NCBI RefSeq assembly: GCF_026230175.1 | Contig: NZ_CP104208.1 | Location: forward strand, 3,782,001 to 3,846,000 | Source of the DNA: Desulfovibrio mangrovi | GTDB taxonomy: Bacteria > Desulfobacterota > Desulfovibrionia > Desulfovibrionales > Desulfovibrionaceae | Length of the DNA: 64,000 nucleotides | Reading direction: 5' to 3' | Shown: in pieces, positions 37,949 through 45,587 of the stretch | Numbering within the stretch: position 1 is the first letter of the stretch | How the letters are laid out: every line of letters starts with the position of its first letter | Program-made: the position numbers and the translations under genes | The notes under the pieces: generated by a model | The model's database searches: none | Told to the model about the DNA's origin: nothing | The model's input: only the letters and a program-made list of their open reading frames with translations

Positions 37949-37980
37949 AAAAAAACAGGCCCGCAAAAGCGGGCCTGTTG
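37949..37980 (-). terminator. Terminator of rplM-rpsI
   Basis: On the minus strand: a 12-bp stem with a TTTT loop and a tail of seven T, 42 bp after the rpsI stop. Confidence 0.93.
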
Positions 37981-38022
37981 AGTGCGAAGTGTCGTGTAAC
38001 CGCAGCAGGCTGCGGAAACCGA

Positions 38023-38415
38023 TTAACGCTTGGAGTACTGGTAACGTGCGCGAGCTGCGCGCTGACCGTACTTCTTACGTTCCTTCTTGCGTGCATCACG
38101 GGTAAGGAAGCCGGCCTTCTTCAGAGCGCCGCGCAGGTCGGCGTCAACTTCCAGAAGGGCGCGGGAGATACCGTGGCGAACTGCCTGAGCCTGGCCGGAC
38201 ATGCCGCCGCCAGCAACGTTCACCTTGATGTCGAACTTGCCGAGGGTCTTGGTCAGCTCGAGGGGCTGACGCACAACCATCTGCAGGGTCTTACGCGGGA
38301 AGTAATCTTCGTAGGGAAGACCGTTTACAAGGATCTGGCCCGAGCCAGCGTAGAGGCGGGTCCGAGCGGTGGCGGTCTTTCTTCTGCCGGTACCGTAATC
38401 AAATTCTTTGGACAT
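38023..38415 (-). CDS. rpsI: 30S ribosomal protein S9
   Basis: A 130-residue S9 of normal length with the N-terminal [13 protein letters not shown], the central [19 protein letters not shown] signature and the basic end RYQYSKR that reaches the P-site tRNA. It is second in the conserved rplM-rpsI pair, 22 bp after rplM. Confidence 0.98.
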   Translation of the reverse strand: MSKEFDYGTGRRKTATARTRLYAGSGQILVNGLPYEDYFPRKTLQMVVRQPLELTKTLGKFDIKVNVAGGGMSGQAQAVRHGISRALLEVDADLRGALKKAGFLTRDARKKERKKYGQRAARARYQYSKR

Positions 38416-38437
38416 ATTCTTCTCCTGCCTCTAGCTC

Positions 38438-38872
38438 TTAGGCCTGGATTTCCAGAGTCTGGGGATTCTGTGCCGCATGGGGATGCTCAGGACCAACATA
38501 GATCTTGAGCTTCTTCAGCATGGCTGCGCCGAGGCGATTCTTGGGCAGCATGCCCTGAACGGCCTTGCGGATAACCTCTTCGGGCTTCTTGGCCAGCATG
38601 TCAGACAGGCTGGTCTCACGCAGGCCACCCATGTAACCGGTGTACCGGTAGTACTTCTTGTCGGCCATCTTGTTGCCGGTGACCTTGATCTTCTCGCAGT
38701 TCACAACCACGATGAAATCGCCGTTATCCATGTGGGGGGCGAATTCGGGCTTGTGCTTGCCGCGCAGGCGGTGAGCGATCTGAGTTGCCAGGCGACCGAG
38801 GATCTTATCTTCGGCATCTACCACGAACCATTCGCGGTTGATATCTTCAGGCTTGGGGCTGAACGTCTTCAT
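38438..38872 (-). CDS. rplM: 50S ribosomal protein L13
   Basis: A 144-residue L13. [19 protein letters not shown] and [15 protein letters not shown] are family signatures. It leads the L13-S9 operon from the promoter at 38911-38939. Confidence 0.98.
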   Translation of the reverse strand: MKTFSPKPEDINREWFVVDAEDKILGRLATQIAHRLRGKHKPEFAPHMDNGDFIVVVNCEKIKVTGNKMADKKYYRYTGYMGGLRETSLSDMLAKKPEEVIRKAVQGMLPKNRLGAAMLKKLKIYVGPEHPHAAQNPQTLEIQA

Positions 38873-38910
38873 AATAATATACTCCTGAGTGCGAAGCTCG
38901 AAAGGGGAAC

Positions 38911-38939
38911 TTCATAGGGAGTTTTAGGTTCGTTGTCAA
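38911..38939 (-). promoter_or_regulatory. Sigma-70-type promoter of rplM-rpsI
   Basis: On the minus strand TTGACA (38939-38934), 17 bp, TATGAA (38916-38911): a perfect -35, a 4/6 -10 and ideal spacing, 38 bp before the rplM start codon. Confidence 0.65.
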
Positions 38940-39244
38940 TAGTCAAAAGCATCCGCACATAACTCCGGGTTCGGAGTGATGTGTTACGTCAGTGCGCCGG
39001 AAGGCATTGCCTTCGGCTTGCGTCGCCTTTCACCAAGGCGGCGTAAGGGCTTCCGTGATCTTCTGGTGAGTTGGATTCAGCCAAATGATCCGGCAACCGG
39101 CACGACGGGAGCAGACGGGTAACGGGTGGGGCAAGGCCTGTAGGCCCTGGAAAAAAACGTCAGTCCCTCGTGGAAACTGTTGATCTTTATACTACGACAT
39201 CCTAACTTGCCAAGTGATTTTTTCAAAAAATTCAGGAGCGCCAT
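38940..39244. other. Divergent gap between rplM and the HD hydrolase gene
   Basis: About 305 bp without a gene. A short hairpin CTCCG-GGTT-CGGAG lies at about 38963-38976. The promoter of the HD gene was not identified. Confidence 0.4.
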
Positions 39245-40486
39245 ATGTCCAATATTCGCAAGAGTCTGCTGCAGTTTACCTTCGCCGGTGCATACATGAA
39301 GCGATGGAACGACAAGCTGCGGCCCATGGAATTGCTGGAAGTGGACAAGCAGGCGCACAAGATGATCGTGGCATGGCTGCTCTATCAGTTGAATTCGGAA
39401 GGCCGCCTTCAGGGGGAGCGCATCAAGCTTGGCGAGACCATCGTTGAAGGGGGGATCTTCGACTACTTTTTCCGCCTGGTCATCACGGACATAAAACCCC
39501 CAATATTTTATAAGATACGGGAGAATCCCCGTCATTACGCCCAGCTCATCGGCTGGGTGCAGGGGGAACTGGAGCCGGTGCTCGCTCCGCTCGGCAACGG
39601 CTTCTGGGATCGTTTTGTGGCCTATTTTGCCCATAGCAGGAAGAAGACGCTTGGTGACGAGATTCTGGATGCCGCTCATCTCTACGCCAGCAAGTGGGAG
39701 TTTGACCTGCTCAAAAATCTGAATGGCTTTGACGACGAAATTCCCGATATCGATGCCTCATTCACAGAACGTCTGCAGGCCTATTCGCACCTCAAGGGTG
39801 TGCCTGAGCTGCTTTCCGGTTCGGACAACGTTCTTGGCAGGCTGGCGAACCTGTGCGGGCAACTGCGTTTTCAGAAGCGTTGGTCCCAGACGCCGCGTGT
39901 ACCGGAAACGTCGGTCATCGGGCATATGTTTCTCGTGGCATGCTACAGCTATTTCTTTTCCATTGCGCAGGGGGCTTGCGGGGCGCGCCGCCAGAATAAC
40001 TTCTTCTGCGGGCTCTTCCATGACCTGCCGGAACTACTGACCCGCGATATCATCTCGCCCGTGAAGAAGTCCGTGGACAAGCTGGACGACTTCATCAAGG
40101 AATACGAAGCCGAAGAACTGGAGCGCCGGGTGCTCGGCCCCATGCGTGCAGAAGGGTACGAGCGCCTTGCATGGCGGCTTGGCTATTTCCTCGGTCTGGA
40201 AACGGGGTCGGAATTCGATGAAGCCATAGTGGTGGACGGCGTCATCAAGAAACTGAACTTTGAGCAGTTGCAGACGCATTACAATGAAGATCAGTTCGAT
40301 CCCAAGGACGGCGTGATGCTCAAGGCCTGTGATACCATGGCCGCTTTCATCGAGGCCTATACCGCTGTGCGCAACGGCATTTCCGTGGATGAATTGCATC
40401 AGGCCCTGTGGCGGCTCAGGCAGCAGCACCGCAAGCTGGTCATCGGTAATATTCACGTTGGCGCACTGTTTGCCGATTTTGACTGA
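39245..40486 (+). CDS. HD-domain hydrolase
   Basis: A 413-residue protein with AGGAG six nt upstream. An N-terminal helical part (1-200) precedes an HD-type metal-dependent phosphohydrolase: His in SVIGHMFLVA, the HD pair in CGLFHDLPELL, and the later Asp in KACDTMAAFIE. This spacing resembles the HD_3/YfbR-like group (nucleotidase-like) rather than HD-GYP. Substrate unknown. A CBS-domain gene follows 113 bp later. Confidence 0.8.
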   Translation: MSNIRKSLLQFTFAGAYMKRWNDKLRPMELLEVDKQAHKMIVAWLLYQLNSEGRLQGERIKLGETIVEGGIFDYFFRLVITDIKPPIFYKIRENPRHYAQLIGWVQGELEPVLAPLGNGFWDRFVAYFAHSRKKTLGDEILDAAHLYASKWEFDLLKNLNGFDDEIPDIDASFTERLQAYSHLKGVPELLSGSDNVLGRLANLCGQLRFQKRWSQTPRVPETSVIGHMFLVACYSYFFSIAQGACGARRQNNFFCGLFHDLPELLTRDIISPVKKSVDKLDDFIKEYEAEELERRVLGPMRAEGYERLAWRLGYFLGLETGSEFDEAIVVDGVIKKLNFEQLQTHYNEDQFDPKDGVMLKACDTMAAFIEAYTAVRNGISVDELHQALWRLRQQHRKLVIGNIHVGALFADFD

Positions 40487-40599
40487 TTTTCATCAGGCAG
40501 GGTCTATTGTGCTCTTTACCAAACAAGGGCAACTGGTTACATTCGATCGTAGGCTTACAACCTTTTAGCGGGGCACCACTGTTCCCGAGGGAGATGCAT

Positions 40600-41079
40600 A
40601 TGCTGTTACGAACCCGTGCCTGGGATATTGTTCGCGAGGAGTATCCAGTGATGAAGGAGGCCAATTCTCTGGCCGATGCCATGCGCGAGTTGAATGCCGT
40701 GAGCGACAGCGGGTGTCTATGTGCGCTGGTTATGGACGATAACGGTCGTCTCAAGGGTGCGGTTTCCATGTGGGACACCGTGCGCTTCATGGAAGACAAT
40801 CTGCTTCGTGGTGATGCCTTGCGCGGACTGGACGAGAACCGTTTTGAACAGATGTACACCAACGCCTGCAAGGTGGCCGGTTCCACATCCGTGAAGGATG
40901 TGATGGACAAGAATCCGACTGTGGTAGCTCCCGACGAACCTCTCTTGGTCGTTCTTGAGGACTTCGTGAAAAAGGGACGGAGCTATGCAGTGGTCAAGGA
41001 AGGCCCGCGCGTGCTTGGCGTGATCATGATTGCCGACATTTTCAAGGAAATCAGCGGCCAGATCGTGTGTCGCAGCTAA
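40600..41079 (+). CDS. Tandem CBS-domain protein
   Basis: A 159-residue protein made of two CBS motifs, the second starting SVKDVMDKNPTVVAPDEP and ending GVIMIADIFKEIS. ATG at 40600 is set by GAGGGAG six nt upstream; ATG at 40594 touches that site and is less likely. Such stand-alone Bateman modules sense adenine nucleotides and act on a partner protein. The HD hydrolase just upstream is a possible partner. Confidence 0.82.
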   Translation: MLLRTRAWDIVREEYPVMKEANSLADAMRELNAVSDSGCLCALVMDDNGRLKGAVSMWDTVRFMEDNLLRGDALRGLDENRFEQMYTNACKVAGSTSVKDVMDKNPTVVAPDEPLLVVLEDFVKKGRSYAVVKEGPRVLGVIMIADIFKEISGQIVCRS

Positions 41080-41130
41080 AAGAAAAACGGACACTCCTTT
41101 GAGAGTATCCGTTGGATGCGGATAAAGATG

Positions 41131-41167
41131 CTCCGGTGCCAGGCTTGCCCTGTCGCCGGAGTTTTTT
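41131..41167 (+). terminator. Terminator of the HD/CBS unit
   Basis: CTCCGGTG/CGCCGGAG stem (7-8 bp) with a 15-nt loop and six T, 51 bp after the CBS stop. Confidence 0.85.
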
Positions 41168-41176
41168 GTGGATCGG

Positions 41177-42229
41177 TTATGCCACGGGTTGATCAGACTG
41201 GGCTGACTGGGTTGACTGTGCAGACTGGGCCATACGGAAGGCATCCGTAAGGTAGGCGTGGTTTAGCAGGAGCGTGTAGCGTTCATCATAGCGCTTCTTG
41301 TCTTCTGCCAGCTTGCGTGCTGCCTCCGCCGGTTCGGTGCCTGCGGCATAGGGGCGTGAGCAGATCATGGCTGAAAAGGAATCCGCCACGGCAACCAGTC
41401 TGCCGAACTTGCTGATCGTCTCTCCCTTCAGTTTCTGGGGGTAGCCGGAGCCATCCAGTCTTTCGTGATGTTCAAGGGTCGCCTGCTTCATCTCGTCAAA
41501 GGCGAACCCGAGTTTGTGCATGATTTTCGCGCCCACAATGGGGTGGGGGGTGAGCTTTTCCTTCTCGTCCATTTTGAGCGGGGTCGTCTTGGCGAGGATG
41601 AACGGCGGCACTTTGCACATGCCTATGTCATGCAGCAGCAGAGCCAGAGCCGCCTTGTCCAGATCGCGCCTGCGGTATTCGCTGCGGGCGGCATAGAACA
41701 GCCACAGGCCAACGGCAAGTGTGTTCACCGCGTGCGATGCAAGGTTGTGTTCACGGTTCAGGCGTCGCATGAACAGCTTGATGCGGTGGCGGTCCTGAAA
41801 GATGAATTCGGTGAACACCATCACATCCTGATACAGCTGTTCGAAAACGGGCATGACGGGCTGTTCGGCGAATTCGTTCACGCGCAGGGCCAGTGCCTGC
41901 ATGAATACGTCGGCAATCTCGCCCTGCTTCAGGTTCTGGTCCACCAGCACCAGGTCGAGTTGCTTGATGATGTGCTTGGAGTATATGGGGTGGTCTGCGC
42001 GGGAAACGAACAGGTTGCCGTCTTCGCACAAACTGTGCACCGCCTCGACCTGTTCATTGGTGAGGCGGGCACCTTTTTTGCTGTATGGCTGCAGGCGGGC
42101 TATGCTCTCCTTGAACTCGAACAGGTCGACCGGAGGGCGGTATTTGGGAAAGCTCTCCAGGATCGGTTTGGCGATCTGGTAATACTCTTCCTGAATCGCG
42201 TCTGGGATGGGGCTGCCGGCTGCACTCAT
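41177..42229 (-). CDS. HD-GYP-domain protein, probable cyclic-di-GMP phosphodiesterase
   Basis: A 350-residue protein. The N-terminal 150 residues are unassigned. The HD-GYP domain (about 165-320) has LLLHDIGM, a metal-binding HPIVGAKIM segment, HHERLDGSGYP with the GYP triad, and VAVADSFSAMI. It should cleave cyclic di-GMP. The C-terminal tail is a short Gln/Ser/Ala repeat (about 335-350). It starts 1 bp after the end of the pyruvate kinase gene (stop at 42231-42233) and is probably co-transcribed. Its start has no good ribosome site. Confidence 0.85.
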   Translation of the reverse strand: MSAAGSPIPDAIQEEYYQIAKPILESFPKYRPPVDLFEFKESIARLQPYSKKGARLTNEQVEAVHSLCEDGNLFVSRADHPIYSKHIIKQLDLVLVDQNLKQGEIADVFMQALALRVNEFAEQPVMPVFEQLYQDVMVFTEFIFQDRHRIKLFMRRLNREHNLASHAVNTLAVGLWLFYAARSEYRRRDLDKAALALLLHDIGMCKVPPFILAKTTPLKMDEKEKLTPHPIVGAKIMHKLGFAFDEMKQATLEHHERLDGSGYPQKLKGETISKFGRLVAVADSFSAMICSRPYAAGTEPAEAARKLAEDKKRYDERYTLLLNHAYLTDAFRMAQSAQSTQSAQSDQPVA

Positions 42230-42230
42230 G

Positions 42231-43643
42231 TTATTTATGGTAGATTTTTACCAGGTTTGTACCTCTGGCCTTGGCACCGGGTTTGGGCTGGCCTGCGGTG
42301 ATGACGACATTGGCACCTGCGGGCAGGAGCGGGCATGTTTCAATGAAATGTTCGGCTCGTTCCAGATGGCCCGGAAGCGCGGTGTCAACGGGTTCGGGCT
42401 TTACGCCCCACGAGAAGTTCAGGCCGCGCAGGGCCTCGGGGTCCGGGGTGAGGCCGTAGATGATCTGCCGTGGTCTGCGGGCGGAAAGCAGGCGTGCCGC
42501 TGAACCTGACATGGAGTGGGCCACGATGGCATCGGCCTGCGTTTTTTCTGCCAGGAGGCTGGCGGAGTAAGCCAGAAAATCCGGGGTTCCCTTCTCGTCG
42601 TCGGGGGGGTGTATGCGCTTTGCCTCAAAGTGGATTTCTTCCGCCTGCTTGGCGATTTCCACCATGAAACTCACCGTTTCCACGGGGTATTTACCCATGG
42701 CGGTTTCTTCGGAAAGCATTACGCAGTCTGCACCGTCAAGCACCGCGTTGGCGACGTCCGTGGTTTCCGCACGGGTGGGGACGGGGTTGTTGACCATGGA
42801 AAGCAGCATCTGCGTGGCTACGATGACCGGTTTGGCGGCCTTGTTGCACGCACGGATGATGCGCTTCTGCATGGCGGGCAGCATGGGCAGGGGGCATTCC
42901 ACGCCAAGGTCGCCTCGTGCCACCATGACCACGTCGGTCACTTCCAGGATGTCTTCCAGCCTGTCCACGGCGTTCTGCCGTTCCAGCTTGGCAACAACGG
43001 GAATGTTCTTTCCCGCTTCCTTGATGATGGCCTTGGCGGTGAGAATATCCTCGGGGGTCTGGACGTAGGAGAGGGCGCAGGCGTCCACGCCGAGGGCGAG
43101 GCCGTCGCGCAGGTCCTTCTTGTCCTTATCCGTCATGGCGGGCAGATTCACCGGCTTGCCGGGAAGGGCAAGGCCTTTGCGTGAGGTGAGAATGCCGCTG
43201 TTCTGGCATTCCATCTCGAATGCGCCGAGGGGAAGTTTTTCCGTGATCACGAACTGGAGAACGCCGTCGCTCAGTACTACCTTGTCGCCCACTTCCAGCG
43301 TTTCCATGATGGGCGGGTTGTCAAAGGGGATGAACGGCAGCTCGCGCACCATCTCAGAACCGGAAGGCCCCAGCACCACTCTGTCGCGCTGGTCCAGAGT
43401 GAGGGTGCCCTGCCGGATTTCCCCGATACGTATCTTGGGGCCGGAAAGGTCCTGCAAAAGGGTTAGGGGGACACCGTGCTCCTTCTCCAGTGCGCGAAGG
43501 AGCGCGATAAGATCCGTGAACATGGAGGCATCACCGTGAGAGAAGTTCAGGCGGAAGATGCGCACCCCAGTCTGGATCAGTCTGGTCAGGGTTTCCGGCG
43601 AATTGGACGCCGGACCGATGGTGGCGATAATTTTTGTTCTCAT
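42231..43643 (-). CDS. pyk: Pyruvate kinase
   Basis: A 470-residue glycolytic enzyme that makes pyruvate and ATP from phosphoenolpyruvate. MRTKIIATIGPASNSPE at the N-terminus, FRLNFSHGD, the KLERQNAVD segment with the catalytic Lys, and VMVARGDLGVE are signatures; a C-terminal allosteric domain is present. The start at 43643 matches the family; a longer open frame crosses the MraZ region and is not real. Divergent from the dcw cluster. Confidence 0.95.
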   Translation of the reverse strand: MRTKIIATIGPASNSPETLTRLIQTGVRIFRLNFSHGDASMFTDLIALLRALEKEHGVPLTLLQDLSGPKIRIGEIRQGTLTLDQRDRVVLGPSGSEMVRELPFIPFDNPPIMETLEVGDKVVLSDGVLQFVITEKLPLGAFEMECQNSGILTSRKGLALPGKPVNLPAMTDKDKKDLRDGLALGVDACALSYVQTPEDILTAKAIIKEAGKNIPVVAKLERQNAVDRLEDILEVTDVVMVARGDLGVECPLPMLPAMQKRIIRACNKAAKPVIVATQMLLSMVNNPVPTRAETTDVANAVLDGADCVMLSEETAMGKYPVETVSFMVEIAKQAEEIHFEAKRIHPPDDEKGTPDFLAYSASLLAEKTQADAIVAHSMSGSAARLLSARRPRQIIYGLTPDPEALRGLNFSWGVKPEPVDTALPGHLERAEHFIETCPLLPAGANVVITAGQPKPGAKARGTNLVKIYHK

Positions 43644-43672
43644 ACCTGAAACTCTTGGTGAATTGTCAATTT

Positions 43673-43697
43673 CTGTCAAGTGTATTTGTCTTGACAG
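43673..43697. promoter_or_regulatory. Inverted repeat with TTGACA boxes between pyk and mraZ
   Basis: CTGTCAAG and CTTGACAG form perfect 8-bp arms around 9 bp. Another TGTCAA lies 10 bp left, at 43664-43669. Each arm holds a TTGACA box, one for each direction, but no good -10 partner was found for either. It may be a regulator site. Confidence 0.4.
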
Positions 43698-43756
43698 TAT
43701 TTCATAATCTACAAAAATTCTAGACAAAAAAGGGTGGTGAGCATGAGACTTGTAAC

Positions 43757-43799
43757 TATATAAAAGAAAAAGTGGTAAAGTGTGGTAAAAAGTGGTAGG
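43757..43799 (+). promoter_or_regulatory. MraZ boxes and -10-like element upstream of mraZ
   Basis: Three repeats AGTGGTAAAG, TGTGGTAAAA and AGTGGTAGGA stand exactly 10 bp apart at 43771-43800. Known MraZ operators are 10-bp-spaced repeats with a TGGG- or GTGG-type core, so this is a probable autoregulatory operator. TATATAAA at 43757-43764 is a likely -10 element just upstream. The third box overlaps the ribosome site AGGAG. Confidence 0.75.
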
Positions 43800-43809
43800 A
43801 GCATGAGGT

Positions 43810-44262
43810 ATGTTGTTCAGAGGAAGATCACACCGCAGCCTCGACCCCAAGGGGAGGCTCATGTTGACCCCGGAAATACGGGACATTCTGCTTTCGCGCT
43901 CGCATGAGGGAAAGCTGGTGCTCACTACGTATGACCGGTGTGTGGTCGGTTATCCTCTGCCGGACTGGGAAGAGTTCGAGCAGAAGTTCCAGAAGCTGAA
44001 GACCCCTTCGCTCAAGGTTCGGAACTTCCGTCGCCTGGTTATCGGCGGTGCAGAGGAGATGGCTCTGGACAAGCAGGGACGCATCCGCATTTCCGCGGAT
44101 CACATGGCTTATGCCGGGCTGGACAAGGATGTTGTCATTGTCGGGCAGGGCAGCAAGTTCGAAATCTGGGACAAGGCGCGGTTCGAGGCGCTCATGTCCG
44201 AAGACAGCTTTGATGACGTGGCCGATGAATTGGCCGAAAGCGGGATCGATTTCCCGATTTAG
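43810..44262 (+). CDS. mraZ: Transcriptional regulator MraZ
   Basis: A 150-residue protein with two AbrB-like SpoVT repeats: [21 protein letters not shown] and the second half with [11 protein letters not shown]. MraZ binds the repeats in front of its own gene and represses the dcw cluster. GAGG lies 3 nt and AGGAG 8 nt upstream of ATG 43810. It is the first gene of a continuous plus-strand run to ftsZ. Confidence 0.95.
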   Translation: MLFRGRSHRSLDPKGRLMLTPEIRDILLSRSHEGKLVLTTYDRCVVGYPLPDWEEFEQKFQKLKTPSLKVRNFRRLVIGGAEEMALDKQGRIRISADHMAYAGLDKDVVIVGQGSKFEIWDKARFEALMSEDSFDDVADELAESGIDFPI

Positions 44263-44292
44263 TCTGTCATACTTACAAGGAAGGGGAAGCCT

Positions 44293-45270
44293 GTGACACA
44301 AGGCGAGGAATCAAATCGCTCCGGGGCAGAATGGAGTGATCATGTTCCCGTGCTGCTGAGCGAGGTGCTGGAGTATCTGGCACCCAAGCCGGGCGGCTAT
44401 TATCTGGATGGTACTCTGGGGCTTGGCGGCCACAGCGAGGCCATCATGGAGGCTGCGCAAGGCAAGGCGCAACTGGTCGGTCTTGATCGCGATGTTGCCA
44501 CGCTTGAGCGTGCCCGCAAGCGCCTTGCCCGCTTTGGCGACAACGTGCACCTCTTCCATTCCAAGTACAGCGACTACGAAGAAGTTCTGGATGAGCTCGG
44601 TTGGGACTTGCTTGACGGGGCGCTCCTTGATATCGGCGTTTCCTCCATGCAGCTGGATCAGGCGGAGCGCGGTTTCAGCTTCCATGCAGATGGTCCGCTG
44701 GATATGCGTATGGACCCGGATAGCGACACGCCGCCTGCAAGCCATATTGTGAACAAGGGCAGTGCAGAGACGTTGCGCATGATTATCGGTAAGTACGGTG
44801 AAGACCCCATGGGCGGCCGTATCACCAACGCCATTCTTGAAGCACGCGCCAAGGCTCCCATCGAAACGACGTTGCAGCTCGCAAAGATCGTTGAGATGGC
44901 CTATCCCGCCAAGTGGCGTGCGCAGGCCCGCAATCATCCGGCTACCCGTACCTTCCAGGCGTTGCGCATGGCGGTAAACGGTGAGCTTGATGAGCTTGAA
45001 TCTTTTCTGGGAACGATTATACCACGCCTCCGCCCCGGCGGCAGGGTGGCCATCATTTCCTTCCATTCCCTTGAAGACAGGATGGTCAAGCATGCCTTTG
45101 CCGCAGAGGCGAAGGGCTGCATCTGTCCGCGGCAGATCCCTGTATGCGTGTGCCATCACACCGCGCAGGTGCGTATTCTGACCAAGAAGCCCGTCATGGC
45201 AGGCGAGGAAGAGCTGGCGCGCAACCGTCGCTCCTCCAGCGCAAAGCTGCGCGCGGCGGAAAAACTGTAG
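44293..45270 (+). CDS. rsmH: 16S rRNA (cytosine-1402-N4)-methyltransferase
   Basis: A 325-residue MraW/RsmH. HVPVLLSEVLEYL at the N-terminus, GTLGLGGHSEAIM (SAM site), DIGVSSMQLDQAERGFSF and RGWRAQARNHPATRTFQAL-like segment (ARNHPATRTFQALR) are family blocks. GTG start with AAGGGG at good spacing. Usual second gene of dcw clusters. Confidence 0.96.
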   Translation: MTQGEESNRSGAEWSDHVPVLLSEVLEYLAPKPGGYYLDGTLGLGGHSEAIMEAAQGKAQLVGLDRDVATLERARKRLARFGDNVHLFHSKYSDYEEVLDELGWDLLDGALLDIGVSSMQLDQAERGFSFHADGPLDMRMDPDSDTPPASHIVNKGSAETLRMIIGKYGEDPMGGRITNAILEARAKAPIETTLQLAKIVEMAYPAKWRAQARNHPATRTFQALRMAVNGELDELESFLGTIIPRLRPGGRVAIISFHSLEDRMVKHAFAAEAKGCICPRQIPVCVCHHTAQVRILTKKPVMAGEEELARNRRSSSAKLRAAEKL

Positions 45271-45281
45271 TGGAGGCCGTC

Positions 45282-45566
45282 GTGAACAACAGCATGAGCG
45301 GCTGGATTCTGGGGACCATACTTGCGGCGGTTACGAGCCTGGTGCTCGGGCTGACGCTCGTCTGGCTCAACATCGAGCGAATGGACATCGCCTACGGGCT
45401 GCAGAAGCTGCAGGTCGAGCTTGATAACAGCGCCGCTCATGGCGCCAAGCTGGAGCTTGAGCGGGATAACCTGCTCGCCCCCTATAGGCTGCGCCGCAAG
45501 GCGGAAGAATTGGGAATGCGTCCGGCAATGCCCGGACAGATTCGCAGACTGGAAGATCTGCAGTAG
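45282..45566 (+). CDS. ftsL: Cell-division protein FtsL-like
   Basis: A 94-residue bitopic membrane protein: a short cytoplasmic end, one helix (about 8-28), then a periplasmic coiled coil (about 30-75). Position between rsmH and ftsI, size and layout define FtsL although sequence is weakly conserved. It bridges FtsQ/FtsB and FtsWI in the divisome. GTG at 45282 is preceded by GGAGG 5 nt upstream. Confidence 0.8.
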   Translation: MNNSMSGWILGTILAAVTSLVLGLTLVWLNIERMDIAYGLQKLQVELDNSAAHGAKLELERDNLLAPYRLRRKAEELGMRPAMPGQIRRLEDLQ

Positions 45567-45587
45567 TTTTCCGGTGAGGAGCAAGGC

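Noticed and set aside
43644-43925. Longer N-terminus for pyruvate kinase
   Set aside because: The family starts at MRTKIIATIGP; the extension runs through the MraZ boxes and the mraZ gene.
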